Assembly (NCBI RefSeq): GCF_001659605.2
Contig: NC_035177.2
Location: 3,906,611 to 3,970,610 of the forward strand
Reading direction: 5' to 3'
Length of the DNA: 64,000 nt
From: Manihot esculenta
Lineage: Eukaryota > Streptophyta > Magnoliopsida > Malpighiales > Euphorbiaceae
Below are positions 20,846 through 33,500 of the stretch, one piece after another. Both the position numbers and the translations under genes were made by a program. Under the pieces are notes generated by a model. It was not told where the DNA came from. It was given only the letters and a program-made list of their open reading frames with translations, and searched no databases. Every line of letters begins with the position of its first letter. The first letter of the stretch is position 1.

Positions 20846-22795
20846 GGATTTCCCAACAATAAATTTAATTATATATAAAGTGTTTCTTTTATTTATTTTA
20901 ATTTTAATTTGAGTTCGAATTCGATGTAATCTTCATGATTTTCTATGATCTCCTCATTTATTTGAATTTTGTTCATTTGATAAACAATTTTTGAAGTTTC
21001 AGACTAATTAAATTTGAGATTTTTTCTATTTGAAGACTCATTCTAATATTATTGAATTAAAATTTATGTCATGTTAATAACTATTTCATATCTAAGCCAA
21101 GGTCTATAAGTGATATTCTAAGTAAAACTTACTAATAAAAACTATTAACTCATATCTAAACTTTACAACCATTCATATTTATAACCTAAACTTTTAATTT
21201 TAAATTAAATGGTTTAAATTTTTAAATTTGTTAGTAATTTTTTAAATTAATTTTAATCAGATTTAAATTAACTTTCAGATATGTTATATCTCATAATTTT
21301 TATTGCATAAATTAAAATTAAAATCTTAAAGTCTTAATTATATAAAATTTTTAAATTATATAATTTTAATTCTGTTCGTACTTAATTAAAGATTTTAAAT
21401 AATTAAGGATTTAACCAAAATTTAATTTAAGTTGATGGAATTATTTATATAATAAAAATAATAATACAGTACCTAATTTAAATATTGTTAAAATCAATTT
21501 AAAAAATTATTATAATTATAACTCAATAAATTTAAAAATTAAAATTTGTTAGTAATTTTTAAATTAATTTTAATCATATTTAAATTAATTTTCAGATATG
21601 TTATATGTCATAATTTTTATTGCATAAATTAAAGTTAAAATCTTAAACTCTTAATTATATAAAATTTTTAAATTATATAATTTAATTCTGTCGTACTTAA
21701 ATAAAAATCTTAATTAAAGATTTTAAATAATTAAGGATTTAACCAAAATTTAATTTAAGTTGATCGAATTATTTATATAATAAAAATAATAATACAGTAT
21801 CTAATTTAAATATTGTTAAAATCAATTTAAAAAATTGTTATAATTATAACTCAATAAATTTAAAAATTAAAATTTTTAATTCAAAATTAAAAATTTAAAC
21901 AATAAATATAAAAATCGTAAAGCCCAAATTTTTTTTTTAGTTAATAGGCGTAAAAACAACTTAATAATCAAACCTACGACCTTATAGATAAAATTGGTCT
22001 GTTTAGTCATATTTTTATTGTTATTTTATTTAATTAGTAGTCGTTTAAAATTAAAATAGATAAATAAATAAATGGAAAAAAGTTGTTGGCTGTTTAGGTT
22101 TAAGTGGAAGACAATGGAGAAAACAAGGTTGGACAATGTTAGAAGCGGCATTTCCAATTCGCAGGAAATTGTTTTAACAAGGCAAAATGCAATGTTGCTC
22201 TCTCCCAGCGATGCCTACAACGATAGCAACGTAGTAGGGACCACTGGCCCCACCTAAGTTTAATTATCTCGCTATCACTCAGCCATCTAAATATTATTGC
22301 AAATTGCAGTGATTAAACTTTTTCTAGCCAAATACTGATTTGCTGGCCAGAAAAAGATATAGACAGAAATTTTCCTTTTGTTATGCCTAAATTTGACAAA
22401 AGTTTCAAATAAATCCTAAAATTTTCATTTAAAATTCCAATAAGCTCAACTTATCAATAAAAATCTTAAATTTTACCTTTTAATATCAAGTTAAGTCTTG
22501 ATCTAATATGATATTTTTAACAACATAATATTATTTTTATAATAAAATAAATTCAGGTATCTAAGCTCCATTTGTTTTATTTCCACTGGTGATAAGAATC
22601 GTAAACAAATAAAAAACTATGATAAAGGATCAGTTAATCCATATCTGCCAATAAAATTGAAAGAAATCAAACATGAAATGGTGAAAGCTGTTATCAACGG
22701 TTCCAATTGCTCAAAAACAACAATGCCAATATGAGTTTAATTTGTAGCCACAAAAGCTTTTGCTCAAAAAACATTTTCCTCAGCTTTGAATGTTT
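20846..22795. other. AT-rich intergenic region
   Basis: The two host genes converge here. Possible poly(A) signal AATAAA lies at about 20859, just after the membrane-protein stop. A 318-bp tandem duplication fills 21225-21870. A short frame at 22072-22257 has no recognisable features. Confidence 0.6.
21225..21870 (+). repeat. Tandem duplication of a 318-bp AT-rich segment
   Basis: TTAGTAATTT starts at 21231 and again at 21549, and the following 300 bp or so match closely (for example AAGTTGATGGAATTATTTAT against AAGTTGATCGAATTATTTAT). A handful of substitutions and short indels separate the copies. Confidence 0.85.
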
Positions 22796-25700
22796 CTAAC
22801 CACAGAAATTAAGTTTCTTCATAACTTTGGCATAAGCTGCAGGGACAGTTGATGGCTTTCTGAGTCTACGTTTTGATTTCTTCGACTGCATCAAACCCCA
22901 AAAATTTTATCAATCACAAGTGAAAAAACCCGATCCATACAAGCTATTTCACTGTCTACAAAGATCTACTTTTTAAATTAGATATGAAACCTTTATCACA
23001 CTAGATATATATTATGATATAATAGCCATTAATAACAGATCAAGATTATCCAACTACAAACAGTTTCATATATAATTGATCAACCCATTATAGAATGCTC
23101 ATATAAAGCAAATATAAGCCATTATTATCAACATCATAAAAATAAAGCTCAATCACTGGAAGATTTCGAATTCTGCCTCTCCCTCTCTCCCTTCAATTTT
23201 TCCAATAAAAGATTAGTTTCATTGCGGCTTTGACTGCATGACTGAGGCTGTTTCTATACTAAGGTAGCCTAAATGGGCACGTTAACATAGCTAGGTAAAC
23301 TAGGTAGGATAATAGGATATAAATTACTTTACTAGAGTCTGTTCAAAACTATCTAACTTTAAATGTAGTCCTGCAATTACAAATTAAGAAACAGATAAGG
23401 AAAAGAGGATTTGAGAGGTTAAAGAAACTGAGATCAGCTTTAGTCAAAAGTTGAAATCCTATTCAACTTACCAGTCAATTTAGTGTCAGCTTACTATAAA
23501 GCATGGTTGTCAAATGGCACCTCAAGCACACGTTAAGCTCAAGGCTCAAAAGGTTCAAACCCTATCACCACTACAGGAGAAACGTGTGCCTAGTTCCAAG
23601 CATAAAGCTCTAGAAAATCATGGCTTTCTTTATTTTCACATACAACGAACACTTCCATTGGCAAACGATACTACCAATAGACTTTGATTACATTGACCTA
23701 CCAGAATCAGTGTTGAAATGCCAGGAAGTCGCAGGAATTATTTTTGCTGGTGATAAACAGTAGCAGGAATCTCAAAATCGCAGATCACGGGTATTTCCAC
23801 TTTCAACGCTCATGCTTCCTTAATAACTCTCGTGATACCGTGTTTTCAATCTTCTCTAATTCTCTCTCTCATCTTTACTGCTTGTTGGACTCCTTTATTT
23901 CAAGATCTTTTAAAAAATTTTCCTCTTCACTTGCCATTACTAACAATGTCATGTGAACCTTTATTTCAGAATTTTCCTCCGATCAATTCTTTGTTTTTTC
24001 AAAGACACTAGCATGCTATTTAGGTTATATGTTTCTCGACTATTTGTCATTATGTTTCTTGATTATTTGCCCCCTATTTCTGGAAAAAGAAACACTTACA
24101 TGTGCTGTAGGTCCTCTATTTCTATATTATCTAAAATTGTTTTTTCCCTCCTGTTTTTTCTAACAATGCAAGTGCTATTATTTTTCTTTTTTTATGGATA
24201 CCAAAATTTGGGATTTGTTTTTTAATATCCCAATTTTTATTTTCGGACAAGTTTTTACAGTATTCTCTTAAAGAGGGAAAAAAAAATTATATTAATGCTG
24301 ATATCCATTGATTAGCAATTTTGGTAAGTTTGATTATATTTAGCTATATCCATGGTTATCTGATTTTAATTCATTTTTTATTACTTTCACCTTATTCAAT
24401 TGCAAATATGCAGCTTGTGCTCAAGCCCCCGGACCTTTTTGCGCCTTAGTGTGTCTTGCACCTTTCGTAACTATGGTGTAGACGCATGCCTCACAACATG
24501 ATTCTTATACCAATTATCAAGTCTCAAATAATATTTATAAAATCAACAAAAATTATATATAAAAAGAAATGGACCTAAAGTTCAGGTTTTGAACCATTAG
24601 CCAAAAGAGATAAAAGGACTTAATATGGACAACATACGAGACTAGATAGTCGATTTCATATCTTATAGCCAACAATATTGTTCAATATTCAAACTACGCA
24701 TCAGCATCAAACATATCCATAACTTTATCACCTTGCCTAAAGGCCATTTTCTCATATGATAAGGCAAAAAATATGCATGAAATATAATTGAGGTTGCCAA
24801 TAATTAATGCAACATTTTTATCATGTGTCTAATGCAATAATCACATTATTGTTACATTAATACACAAAATAACTCAAGATAAACTTGTAACGGTTTTCAA
24901 CCATGCCATGAGTATCATAACCATTTCACCTTTCACCAAAAGTAATAGCAACATAACAAGGAGCCTTGAAGCTAGAAAATTAGGCTCAAAACAAATAAAA
25001 GGACACGAGCTGAAAGAAAGAGAGTGAAGGAAAGATTCCAGGAAGAGGTTAGCAAAAAAATGAATCAGTTAGAGAAAAATGTTGTGGTGTTGCCATCTGG
25101 AGATACCAAGGGAGAGGAATTTAAGTCTATTATATAAAGAAGCTATTCTCATTAGCTAGGGCATGCTTGTTATGTTGCTATCAAAAAGGCTTTTGAAAAA
25201 CAAAATACTTAAAGTTTGTACTATATACAAAAGCACGAATGAAAGTTGAGAATTGAAAAAAGTATACTCAAATAGTAATGTTGACTAATGAGGAGATCTT
25301 TAGGACATAATTGCAAAGATAATGACTGATCTCATGCTATATTTTAAGCTAAATTATAGGGCATAATTGTATAGATTTTATTCCTTGTAATTTCCTTATT
25401 AGTTTTCCTCGGTTTATTGACAGGAAAATGGTGGTTTTTTCTTCTTGAAATGGCAAGTGACTAGTATGGATAATGTAAGGGTTTCTAATAATACTTTTGT
25501 TTCGTCTTTTGATATTACTCCATGAATTATTGATTCCGGTTTAAATAGACATATGACTTGCTTCTCTAAATACTTCCTTAACTATCTTTCTTGTCTATAA
25601 AAGGATACTGTCGGAATCACAGATGGTTCTTTGTTAGCGAATCCTTGCTAATATACAAGAAATTCACACATGGAGAAAGAAAAACATTGAAATGCAAGAT

Positions 25701-27142
25701 TAGATCAAAGCCACTAAATAGGACAGTTGAGAAACTTTTGTTTTTCTTGCTCACATAATTCTGTGGGTTTAGTTCAAACATATTCTCCATGTAATTAGTT
25801 GTTGCTTCCAATTCTTTAATGGTAGGAGAGTGATGCTCCATGTTTAGTTCATGCTTTTGAGTTCCTTGTTTGTAAGAAAAGATTATCTCTTCCCTATGCT
25901 ATTTAAGTGCACTAAATTAATAAAGGAGACATGATCGGAATTTTATTATAAGTTGTTGAGTACTTAACTCAAGAGATTTTCAAATTCTCTCTTAATGAGC
26001 TTGTACAACCTTCATCATAGATTGAAAAAAGCAACAACTATCTTTTTCTTCATCCATTGATCCATTAACTCCTCCACTTTGTCCCATAACTCGATCCCTT
26101 TTCCGAAATCCTACCAATTTGGTATTAGAGCTTAGGGTTATAGAGGATTCAATCCAACAGCAACTCAATAGAATTTTAACCTTGTTTCTTGAAGAACAGG
26201 CTGCCAATAAATCCCAACAAGAGGAACTCAAAATTTAGCATTTAGATTCTCGATGTGACAACTATGTTTAAAACCACTTAGTAAGTAGGAAGTTTCCACT
26301 TAACTATTAAAATAATGAAACGACCATTGTGGCTTTAGTTCATTATCTCACCAACATAACCATTATCACCATTGGCGCTGACATGATTGCCACCATGCAG
26401 CAGATTGACATCATCATTACGAACATAACTAATTAATATCATAATCTTTCAGTTTTGAATTTGGACACTTGGAAATTCATTTCTAACTCAGGTCCTAATT
26501 TTTCAATATTAAATTTATTTAATTTTTAGAGTCTTTTAGCACTGAAAGTATCCAACTATTCAATTTCATCACTCATTTTATAAAAGGCCACCTTATTCTT
26601 GTTTCCATAGTGGATGCATTATGTCATGTGAATGTAAACTTGACTAATGAAGGGTAGTTAAGCAGCTATCCTATCCCTAGCCTGTCTAAATATAACAGTA
26701 AACTTATGGCACGCAAACTGCAAAGAAGAACTAGCAAAATTTGAACAATCAGGAAAACTACTATGGTTTTCAATTTATTTATTCCACAAAATATCAGCTG
26801 AATTAACAAGCATACAGAAGAAAAAAGGATGCCTTAAAAAACATAAAGACCTACCTTCAAGTGGGCATTATGATTCTTGCCCTCCCTCCAGCGTCTGATA
26901 GTCCCATCATTCATTGTCCGAAATCTGTCCTTGTAGGACCTGATCAATTCACATTGAAAACAAAATAGTCAACCAAATATAGAAGGACTAAAGGTAAAGA
27001 ATAATGACTATGATGATTAAACCTACGAATAAAATTTTATTTTGACTTTCTTGACTTTGGAGGTGACTGGTGTCATTGGCTTCCTCTTCTTCCGGCGCTC
27101 CCTTGATGAAACATGACGCACATGCACCAACTGAGTTCACAT

Positions 27143-27199
<57 letters not shown>

Positions 27200-28105
27200 T
27201 CTAAGGAAAAGCTTGACAGTTGAACAATGAAAAAGTGAAGAAACATAAAATTCAATGTCAAACTAAAATCATATGGAAATAAGGTAAAAGCAACCATGTA
27301 CAAGCATTTTATTCAACTTAAAATTTCATAAGAACATAATGAACAAGTGACAGATAGCTGTCAAAAACTGCTATTAAGAATTCCCAAAGTCTTGAAGTTA
27401 AAACCACTACAAAAAGACATTTCTACACTGAAATAATATAACCTTCTAGTTTCTTTCCTTTGTTTGGATTGAGAAAAAGGGAGAGAAAAGAAAAGAAATT
27501 TCATTTCATTTCCCTTGTTTGGATATCAAGTAGAGGAAAGAAATAAGGAGAAATTACACTCCTCACATTTAACTCAAACTATTTCTCTCCAAAATGGTGG
27601 GGAATGAAGATGTAAAGAAATGGAGAGAAATGAATGTCTTTTGTATTAAAATACTTAAATACCTTTACTTTTCTAAGTATATATTTCATACCTTACGGGA
27701 TATAATACTCATATTTCATCTATTCCTTCAAGAGGGAAATTGTATTTCTTTCATGTTCTAATATTCTATCCAAACAATATGAAGTAATCAAATTTCTACT
27801 TTTTTTTTTCTCTTCATATCTCCTCTTTAATTCCCCTTCATTTCCCCTATAAAGGGTCACTTCCTGCATCGGCAGAATAAGAAAGAAGGCATATTTGTAA
27901 TATATAAAAGAGGTTTCATGCTTCACCTAGAGTATACCAAAGGCCGAAATGGCTGTATCTAATTTTCTACAACTTCCAAGTCTCAAATTTGGTTATCTCT
28001 TGGCAGGCACTTTTCAATAGCCAAACGGAAAAGAAAGAATTTAGCATTCTAAAACCATCTAATTTGAATTTAATTGGCAAGCAACACTTTTTATATAATG
28101 AACAT

Positions 28106-28143
<38 letters not shown>

Positions 28144-28493
28144 AGAAAGAGGATAAATTTCAGTGAAACATTTCCTCATACACCATACAGACAACGAATA
28201 AACAACCAGACAAACACGACAGAAAGAAAAGAAACCCAGAAACTTACAGAGAGAAGAGCTGAAGAAGGAGGCAATGGCGATTGAAAAGCGACAGAAGGCG
28301 ATTGGAACAGACTAGGCGATGAAGATGTGTTAAGAAGTTGGCCGCTAAGGTTACACTTACGAGAAGCTGATACGAAACAGAGAGGTTGGCGAAGTTGGGA
28401 AGTGTGTATGAAGCGGCGAGAAGAGGAGAAGGCGGTCAGAATTTGGGTTGATTGCCCGGCCAAAGAGCGGACCTTGGTGCATAATCTCTGCAT
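22796..28493 (-). CDS. MRPL35: Mitochondrial large-subunit ribosomal protein bL35m (four exons)
   Basis: The exons on the minus strand are 28493-28248, 27130-27027, 26939-26855 and 22885-22796, all with GT-AG introns. Together they encode 174 residues. Exon 1 (82 residues) has few acidic residues and is rich in Ser, Arg and Leu (MQRLCTKVRSLAGQ, RRFIHTSQL), as expected for a mitochondrial presequence plus a plant-specific N-terminal extension. The following 92 residues are very basic (RERRKKRKP, KVKKVKIKF, SYKDRFRTMNDGTIRRWREG, SKKSKRRLRKPS), ending AAYAKVMKKLNFCG, which matches plant bL35m. bL35 binds 23S-type rRNA in the large subunit. Reading frame and splice phases agree across all four exons, so the gene looks functional. 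Intron 3 is about 3.97 kb and holds repeat debris. Confidence 0.87.
23501..24475. mobile_element. Possible old DNA transposon with degenerate inverted ends (bL35m intron 3)
   Basis: The left arm GCATGGTTGTCAAATGGCAC is weakly mirrored at the right end, whose reverse complement begins CCATAGTTACGAAAGGTGCA; both continue with ACAC, TAAG and CTCAA-type blocks for about 40 bp. Similar ends occur on old hAT-like elements in plants. No transposase and no clear target duplication are seen. Confidence 0.3.
25280..26250 (+). mobile_element. Degenerate LTR and leader of an LTR retrotransposon (bL35m intron 3)
   Basis: A TATA box (GTCTATAAAAGG, about 25593) is followed by LTR-like sequence ending CTACCA at 26116, then TTTGGTATTAGAGC, a mutated form of the TGGTATCAGAGC primer site. 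A short gag-like start follows (EDSIQQQLNRIL, LEEQAANKSQQEEL) before stops. The left edge is uncertain. It lies antisense to bL35m. Confidence 0.5.
27147..27194. repeat. (AT)n microsatellite in bL35m intron 1
   Basis: About 24 AT dinucleotides without interruption, close to the exon 2 splice acceptor side of intron 1. Confidence 0.95.
28109..28141. repeat. Poly(A) run in bL35m intron 1
   Basis: A run of about 32 A on the plus strand (T on the gene strand), about 105 bp inside intron 1 from the exon 1 donor. It may be the tail of an inserted element, but no body is recognised. Confidence 0.7.
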
Positions 28494-28800
28494 TCTTGAT
28501 TTTCACTGTTGGTTCAACGGGAGTGATGCACTGATAGGTTTTTTCTGGCAATTCATTTCGGGATTGTTTTGAAGTTGGACATAAGAGGTAGAGCAAATTA
28601 CAATATGGTACCTGAGATTTAACAGAAGGTACAATTTAATATTTACTTTTATTTTATTAACAAAACAATTATTCTGATAGAATTTAAATTAGTCAATCAC
28701 AAATAAAAAAATCCAATCAAAGAGTTTAAATTTTATATGGTAAAAACATATTATCTACTAGTAAAGTAATTTGCTATTAGAAAAACAGGAAGGATTAGGA

Positions 28801-30556
28801 TGACTTCGATGGAAGAGGATGATCTTCTCCAGCGTAGTGTACGCAGGAAAAGTAAAGATGGTGAGATGGGTGTTTCATTGAATGAGATTTGTGATGATCT
28901 GATTCTTCATCTGACTATCCGATGATAGAGACTGAGAATAATCCTGTGAACCTTGATTTTGTTAATGGACCTTCTTTTAAGGATGTAGTGACGAATAGAA
29001 ACGGTCCAGGACTGTAGGAAGCTTCTGGGAGTGACATGGCTCCTAAAGACAATGAGTTTCATTTTTCGGATGGTGAGGAGGATGATGAGGATGATCGTTG
29101 CCCTGTGATTAGACTTTCGAGTGTGGATAAACGTCGATTGTGTCGACCTTGAAAAAATTCCCTTATTGTGAAACTTTTTGGACGTTCAATAGGCTATACA
29201 TATTTGTGTAGACGATTGAAAGAACTCTGGAAACCTTCTGCTCCAATGGATGTTATTGCTTTGGATAACAATTTCTTTTTGGTCCGTTTCGCTAATTCTG
29301 GGGACTTGGACTTTGCTAGATCTGAGGGACCCTGGATTATTGCTGACCATTACTTGACTATTCGTCAATGGTGCCCGGAGTTTGACCCTTTTCAGGATGT
29401 GTTAGAATGTTTAACTGTATGGGTTCATTTCCCTTGCTTGCCTATTGAATATTATGATGAGGAACTTTTGTTACGCATTGCCCGTAAAATAGGTGAGCCT
29501 GTTAAAGTTGACTCTAATACTAGCCTTGTGACTCAAGGACATTTTGCCAGAGTTTGTGTGGAATTGGATTTGACTAAGCCCCTTCTATCTAAATTCAAGT
29601 TGCACCGTAGAGTTCGCCGGATTGAATATGAGGGTTTGCATATGGTGTGCTTTGAGTGTGGTAAGTATGGGCATATGAAGGAAACTTATCCTAGTATTAA
29701 ACCAACGCAGGTTAATCAGCCTAATTCTGTTAATCAGCAAGGTGTTGTTGTTGGTCATGAGCTGAACCGTGAGACTTACAAAATGCCTGAGAGTTTGCCT
29801 GTCAATCCCGCTGCTACTGAGGATTTTGGGGATTGGATGTTGGTTCGGAGGGATCGACGTAGGGATAATCGTCAGAGTATCAGGCCTGGGCCTAAGAGAG
29901 TTGATAGAGATGAGGTTCAAAGGGTAGTTGCAGATGGGTCTACGGGAAATCATTTTGACTCTTTACTTAATTTAGAGAATGAGGTCATACCAGAGGAGCA
30001 GAATAATGGTAGTTTGGGCACTCAGGAGATTCACATGGCTGTCCATGATGAGCGTCCTAGCAACCGGGCAAATAATGTAGTATCTAGGGGAGGTGGAATC
30101 CAGAGAGGGAGTCGTGGTGGTAGAAGGCTGTTTCGTGGAGGACGAGGAAGTCAGGCTGTGGCTAATAATGCTAATGTCGAGATAATTCCATCATCTGCTA
30201 CGACTTCTAAGGAAGTACGACCTAATACTAGAATTGGATTATCAAGGAAAGCAGCGGTAGAGGTTGAGCATACTGTAGTTGTTGGTAATGGGAAGGAGAG
30301 GGTAGAATCTTGGGTTGTTTCTTCTGAAGATCAGGTGGGGTTGAGTGTCTTGAATCATGTGCCTCCAAATTCACCAAGTTTTCATCACCCATCTTTCCCT
30401 CATCCGTCTAGCTCGAATATTGTCCCTAGTCAGAAGACAGTCAATGGGAGTGAGGATGATGTCGCGTTGATTGTGGCTGAGACATTTTTGAATGAGTTGA
30501 ATAAGGCGAATTCTGCTAGTTTGGTTGCTCCTTTGGAGCACCAACAGCGTATGTGA
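28801..30556 (+). pseudogene. LINE ORF1 (RNA-binding, DUF4283 and zinc knuckle), lightly broken
   Basis: It starts MTSMEEDDLLQRSV. A frameshift near 28915 changes frame, then a TAG (after NGPGL, about 29012) and a TGA (after RLCRP, about 29150) interrupt it; from there the frame is open to 30556. The DUF4283-type domain spans about 29160-29570 (LFGRSIGYTYL ... FARVCVELDL). A CCHC-type knuckle follows, CFECGKYGHMKETY, whose last Cys is replaced by Tyr (one G-to-A change). The tail has an Arg/Gly-rich stretch (RGSRGGRRLFRGGRGS). ORF1 proteins coat LINE RNA. Confidence 0.85.
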
Positions 30557-30577
30557 TACCCTTGTGAGATTAATCTG

Positions 30578-33500
30578 ATGATGCTCTTTTTAATATTTAT
30601 TTTAATGATAATTATAACTTGGAATTGTCATGGTGCAGCATCATCTACTTTTCGCAACGCTTTTCAGGAATACAAGAGGCTATATCATCCTAACATCTTT
30701 TGTTTAGTGGAACCTCGTATTTCTGGAGAAGCGGCTGATGAAGTTTGTGGTTTGTTGGGGTATGAGAATTGGATCCGTGTTGAGGCAGTCGAATTTAGTG
30801 GTGATATTTGGTTGCTTTGGTCAGAAGATAGTTTTCGAATTGAATTAGTTGTTACCGATCCTCAATTCATTGCGGTAGCAATTAATTTTTCTACTGGAGA
30901 GAAATGGGTGTTTAGTGTAGTTTATGCAAGCCCTGATATTTATTTAAGGAGGAAGCTTTGACAATCTCTTTCTGGAGAAAATAGTCTATCCATTTCTAAA
31001 TGGATTGTCGCGAGTGATTTTAATTCTGTAGTGGACTCATCTGAACAAAGTGGATATTCTTCTTCTAATCCTCCAGGAGCTCAGGATTTTTCAGACTAGA
31101 TTTTCAAGCACTCTCTTATTGATCTGGGGTTTGTTGGGAGTGGTTTTATATGGCAGAGAAGTGGCGAAAATGTCCCCTATCAAGCTGCTCGGTTAGATCG
31201 ATGTTTTGTATCTACTGATTGGAGACTGGATTATGTTGATGCTATTGTTGAACATCCACCTAAATTGCATTCAGATCATGTTCCAATTGTGATTAAATGT
31301 CAAGGGGTTCTAGCTTTTGGAGTTCATCCTTTTCGATTTTTAACAGCTTGGACACTACATGCTCAGTTTGATCAAGTAGTTGCATGCTCTTGGGACCCAA
31401 ATCGTTCCCTAATTCATAATCTGAGCATATTAAAAATTCAGCTTGGAGAGTGGAATAGGACTCAGCTCGGTAATATCTTTGATAACAAGAGAAGGCTTTT
31501 ACGCAGGTTAGGTGGTGTTCAGAGAGATCTTGCTGAAAGCCGGTCAAGGAGCCTTGTAAAACTTGAATTTAAATTGAAACGCAGATTGGAAGAGATTCTA
31601 CGCCAAGAGGAGATGTACTGGTTTCAGAAATCAAAAGAGGAATGGATAGCGAGCGGCGAACGGAATACTCATTTCTATCATCTAGCAGCTACTATCAAAC
31701 GGAAAAAATTCTATATTTCTGCTTTAAAGAATGATTTGGGGGAGGTTGTTACTGATCCGTCGGTTCTTAAAGGTATGGCCATCAATTTTTTTCGCAATTT
31801 GTATACTTTCGATTTGGGTGAGCTTTTGGATATTCCTTTCCAATATGCCCATCCTGTGCTCTCCACGACACAAATTGCAGAACTTAATAGACCATTTTCT
31901 CCAGAGGAGGTTAAGCTAGCATTGGACCAGATGGCGAGTGGTAAAGCGGCTGGTGACGATGGTTTTAATGTTGAATTTTATAAGAAGGCTTGGCCAATAG
32001 TTGAGACTCAGGTGATTGATTTTGTTCTTTTTTGTTTACAAGGCAATGAGCTCCCAAGTATGATTAATGAGACGGTTTTGGTATTGATACCGAAGGTGGC
32101 TACCCCTGAATTTATTACTCAATTTCGGCTAATTAGCCTCTGTAATGTGCTTTATAAGCTTATTACGAAGGTCTTGGTGAACAGGTTACAACAAGTCCTT
32201 ACTTCTTTAATTGGACCAGAGTAGAATAGTTTTGTTCCGGGTCGGCAAATCACGGATAATGTAGTCATTTACCAAGAGGCTCTTCACACTATGGGGAAAA
32301 TGAACGGTGGCAATGGATTTATGGCTTTGAAAATTGATTTAGAAAAAGCCTATAATAGGCTGGAATGGAGCTTGGAGAAAGCTAATTTTTCCAGTTTATG
32401 GAGAACGAATGTGAGACATTGTGTTCATTCTGCTTCTATGTCAGTTCTTTGGAACAATGAGAAGTTGGAGTCTTTTTTGCCCACTCGTGGGATTCAGCAA
32501 GGCGACCCTTTATCATCCTATCTTTTTGTGCTTTGTGTGGAGCAACTTTCCAATATTATTAAACATTCGGTGGAACAAGGGGCGTGGCATCCACTTCCTA
32601 TTTCCAACAATGGTCCGTTGGTTTCACATCTCATGTTCGCCGATGATATGGTATTGTTTGCTGAAGCTACGGAAGAACAGCTGGATGTTGTTATTAATTG
32701 TTTAACTGTCTTTTGTAATGCTTCTGGACAAAAGGTGAATTTTTTAAAGTCAAGCCTTTTTGTTTCTCCGAATGTGAGTACATCTACAGCCTCTCGTTTA
32801 TCCTCTAAATCAGGAATTCCTTTGGTCTCTGACCTTGGGCATTATTTGGGTATACCATCTCTTCATGGTAGAGTATCTCAGGTACAATTTCGTGGATTGG
32901 TTGATGATATGCGAAGCCGGCTTGCTGGTTGGAAGGCGGGTGCACTTTCTAGAGCAAGGAGAATAACGCTGGTCCAATCAGTCTTGAACTCCATTCCTAT
33001 TTATACTATGCAATCTATTAAATTGCCGGTGTCTATTTGTAAGGAAATGGAGCGACTTTGCCGTAATTTTATTTGGCATGGTAACAGTGGGGATTCTGCT
33101 GTTCATCTGATTAATTGGCAAACTTTGCAATATCCAAAGCAAAATGGTGGGTTGGGCATTCGGAATTTTGGATTAATGAATCAAGCTATGTTGGGTAAAT
33201 TATGTTGGCGGGCATTTATGAACCCATCTGACTTATGGATCTCATGTCTTCTTTGGAAATATAATAATGGTAGAATTTCTTGGAATCTTCGAGTACCTCC
33301 TGGTGCCTCTATGAATTGGAAGGCTTTATGCTGGGGCCTCCAATTAGTTTCTAGCAGTGTTTCTATTGACGTTCGTAGTGGTAATGATGTTAAGTTTTGG
33401 CAAGAAGATTGCCTTTTGGTTGGACCTCTTTTCCGATTGGTTTCTGCTCCTATTGATCCTTTGGAATTAGAGGTGGTTGTGAGATATTATTGGATCCCTG

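Noticed and set aside
22072..22257. 61-residue frame in the intergenic region
   Set aside because: No motif, no partner exon and low complexity around it; likely chance.
28176..28247. Extension of bL35m exon 1 past residue 82
   Set aside because: A GTAAGT donor follows residue 82 and the downstream exons continue in phase; the extension (FWVSFLSVVFVWLF) is translated intron.
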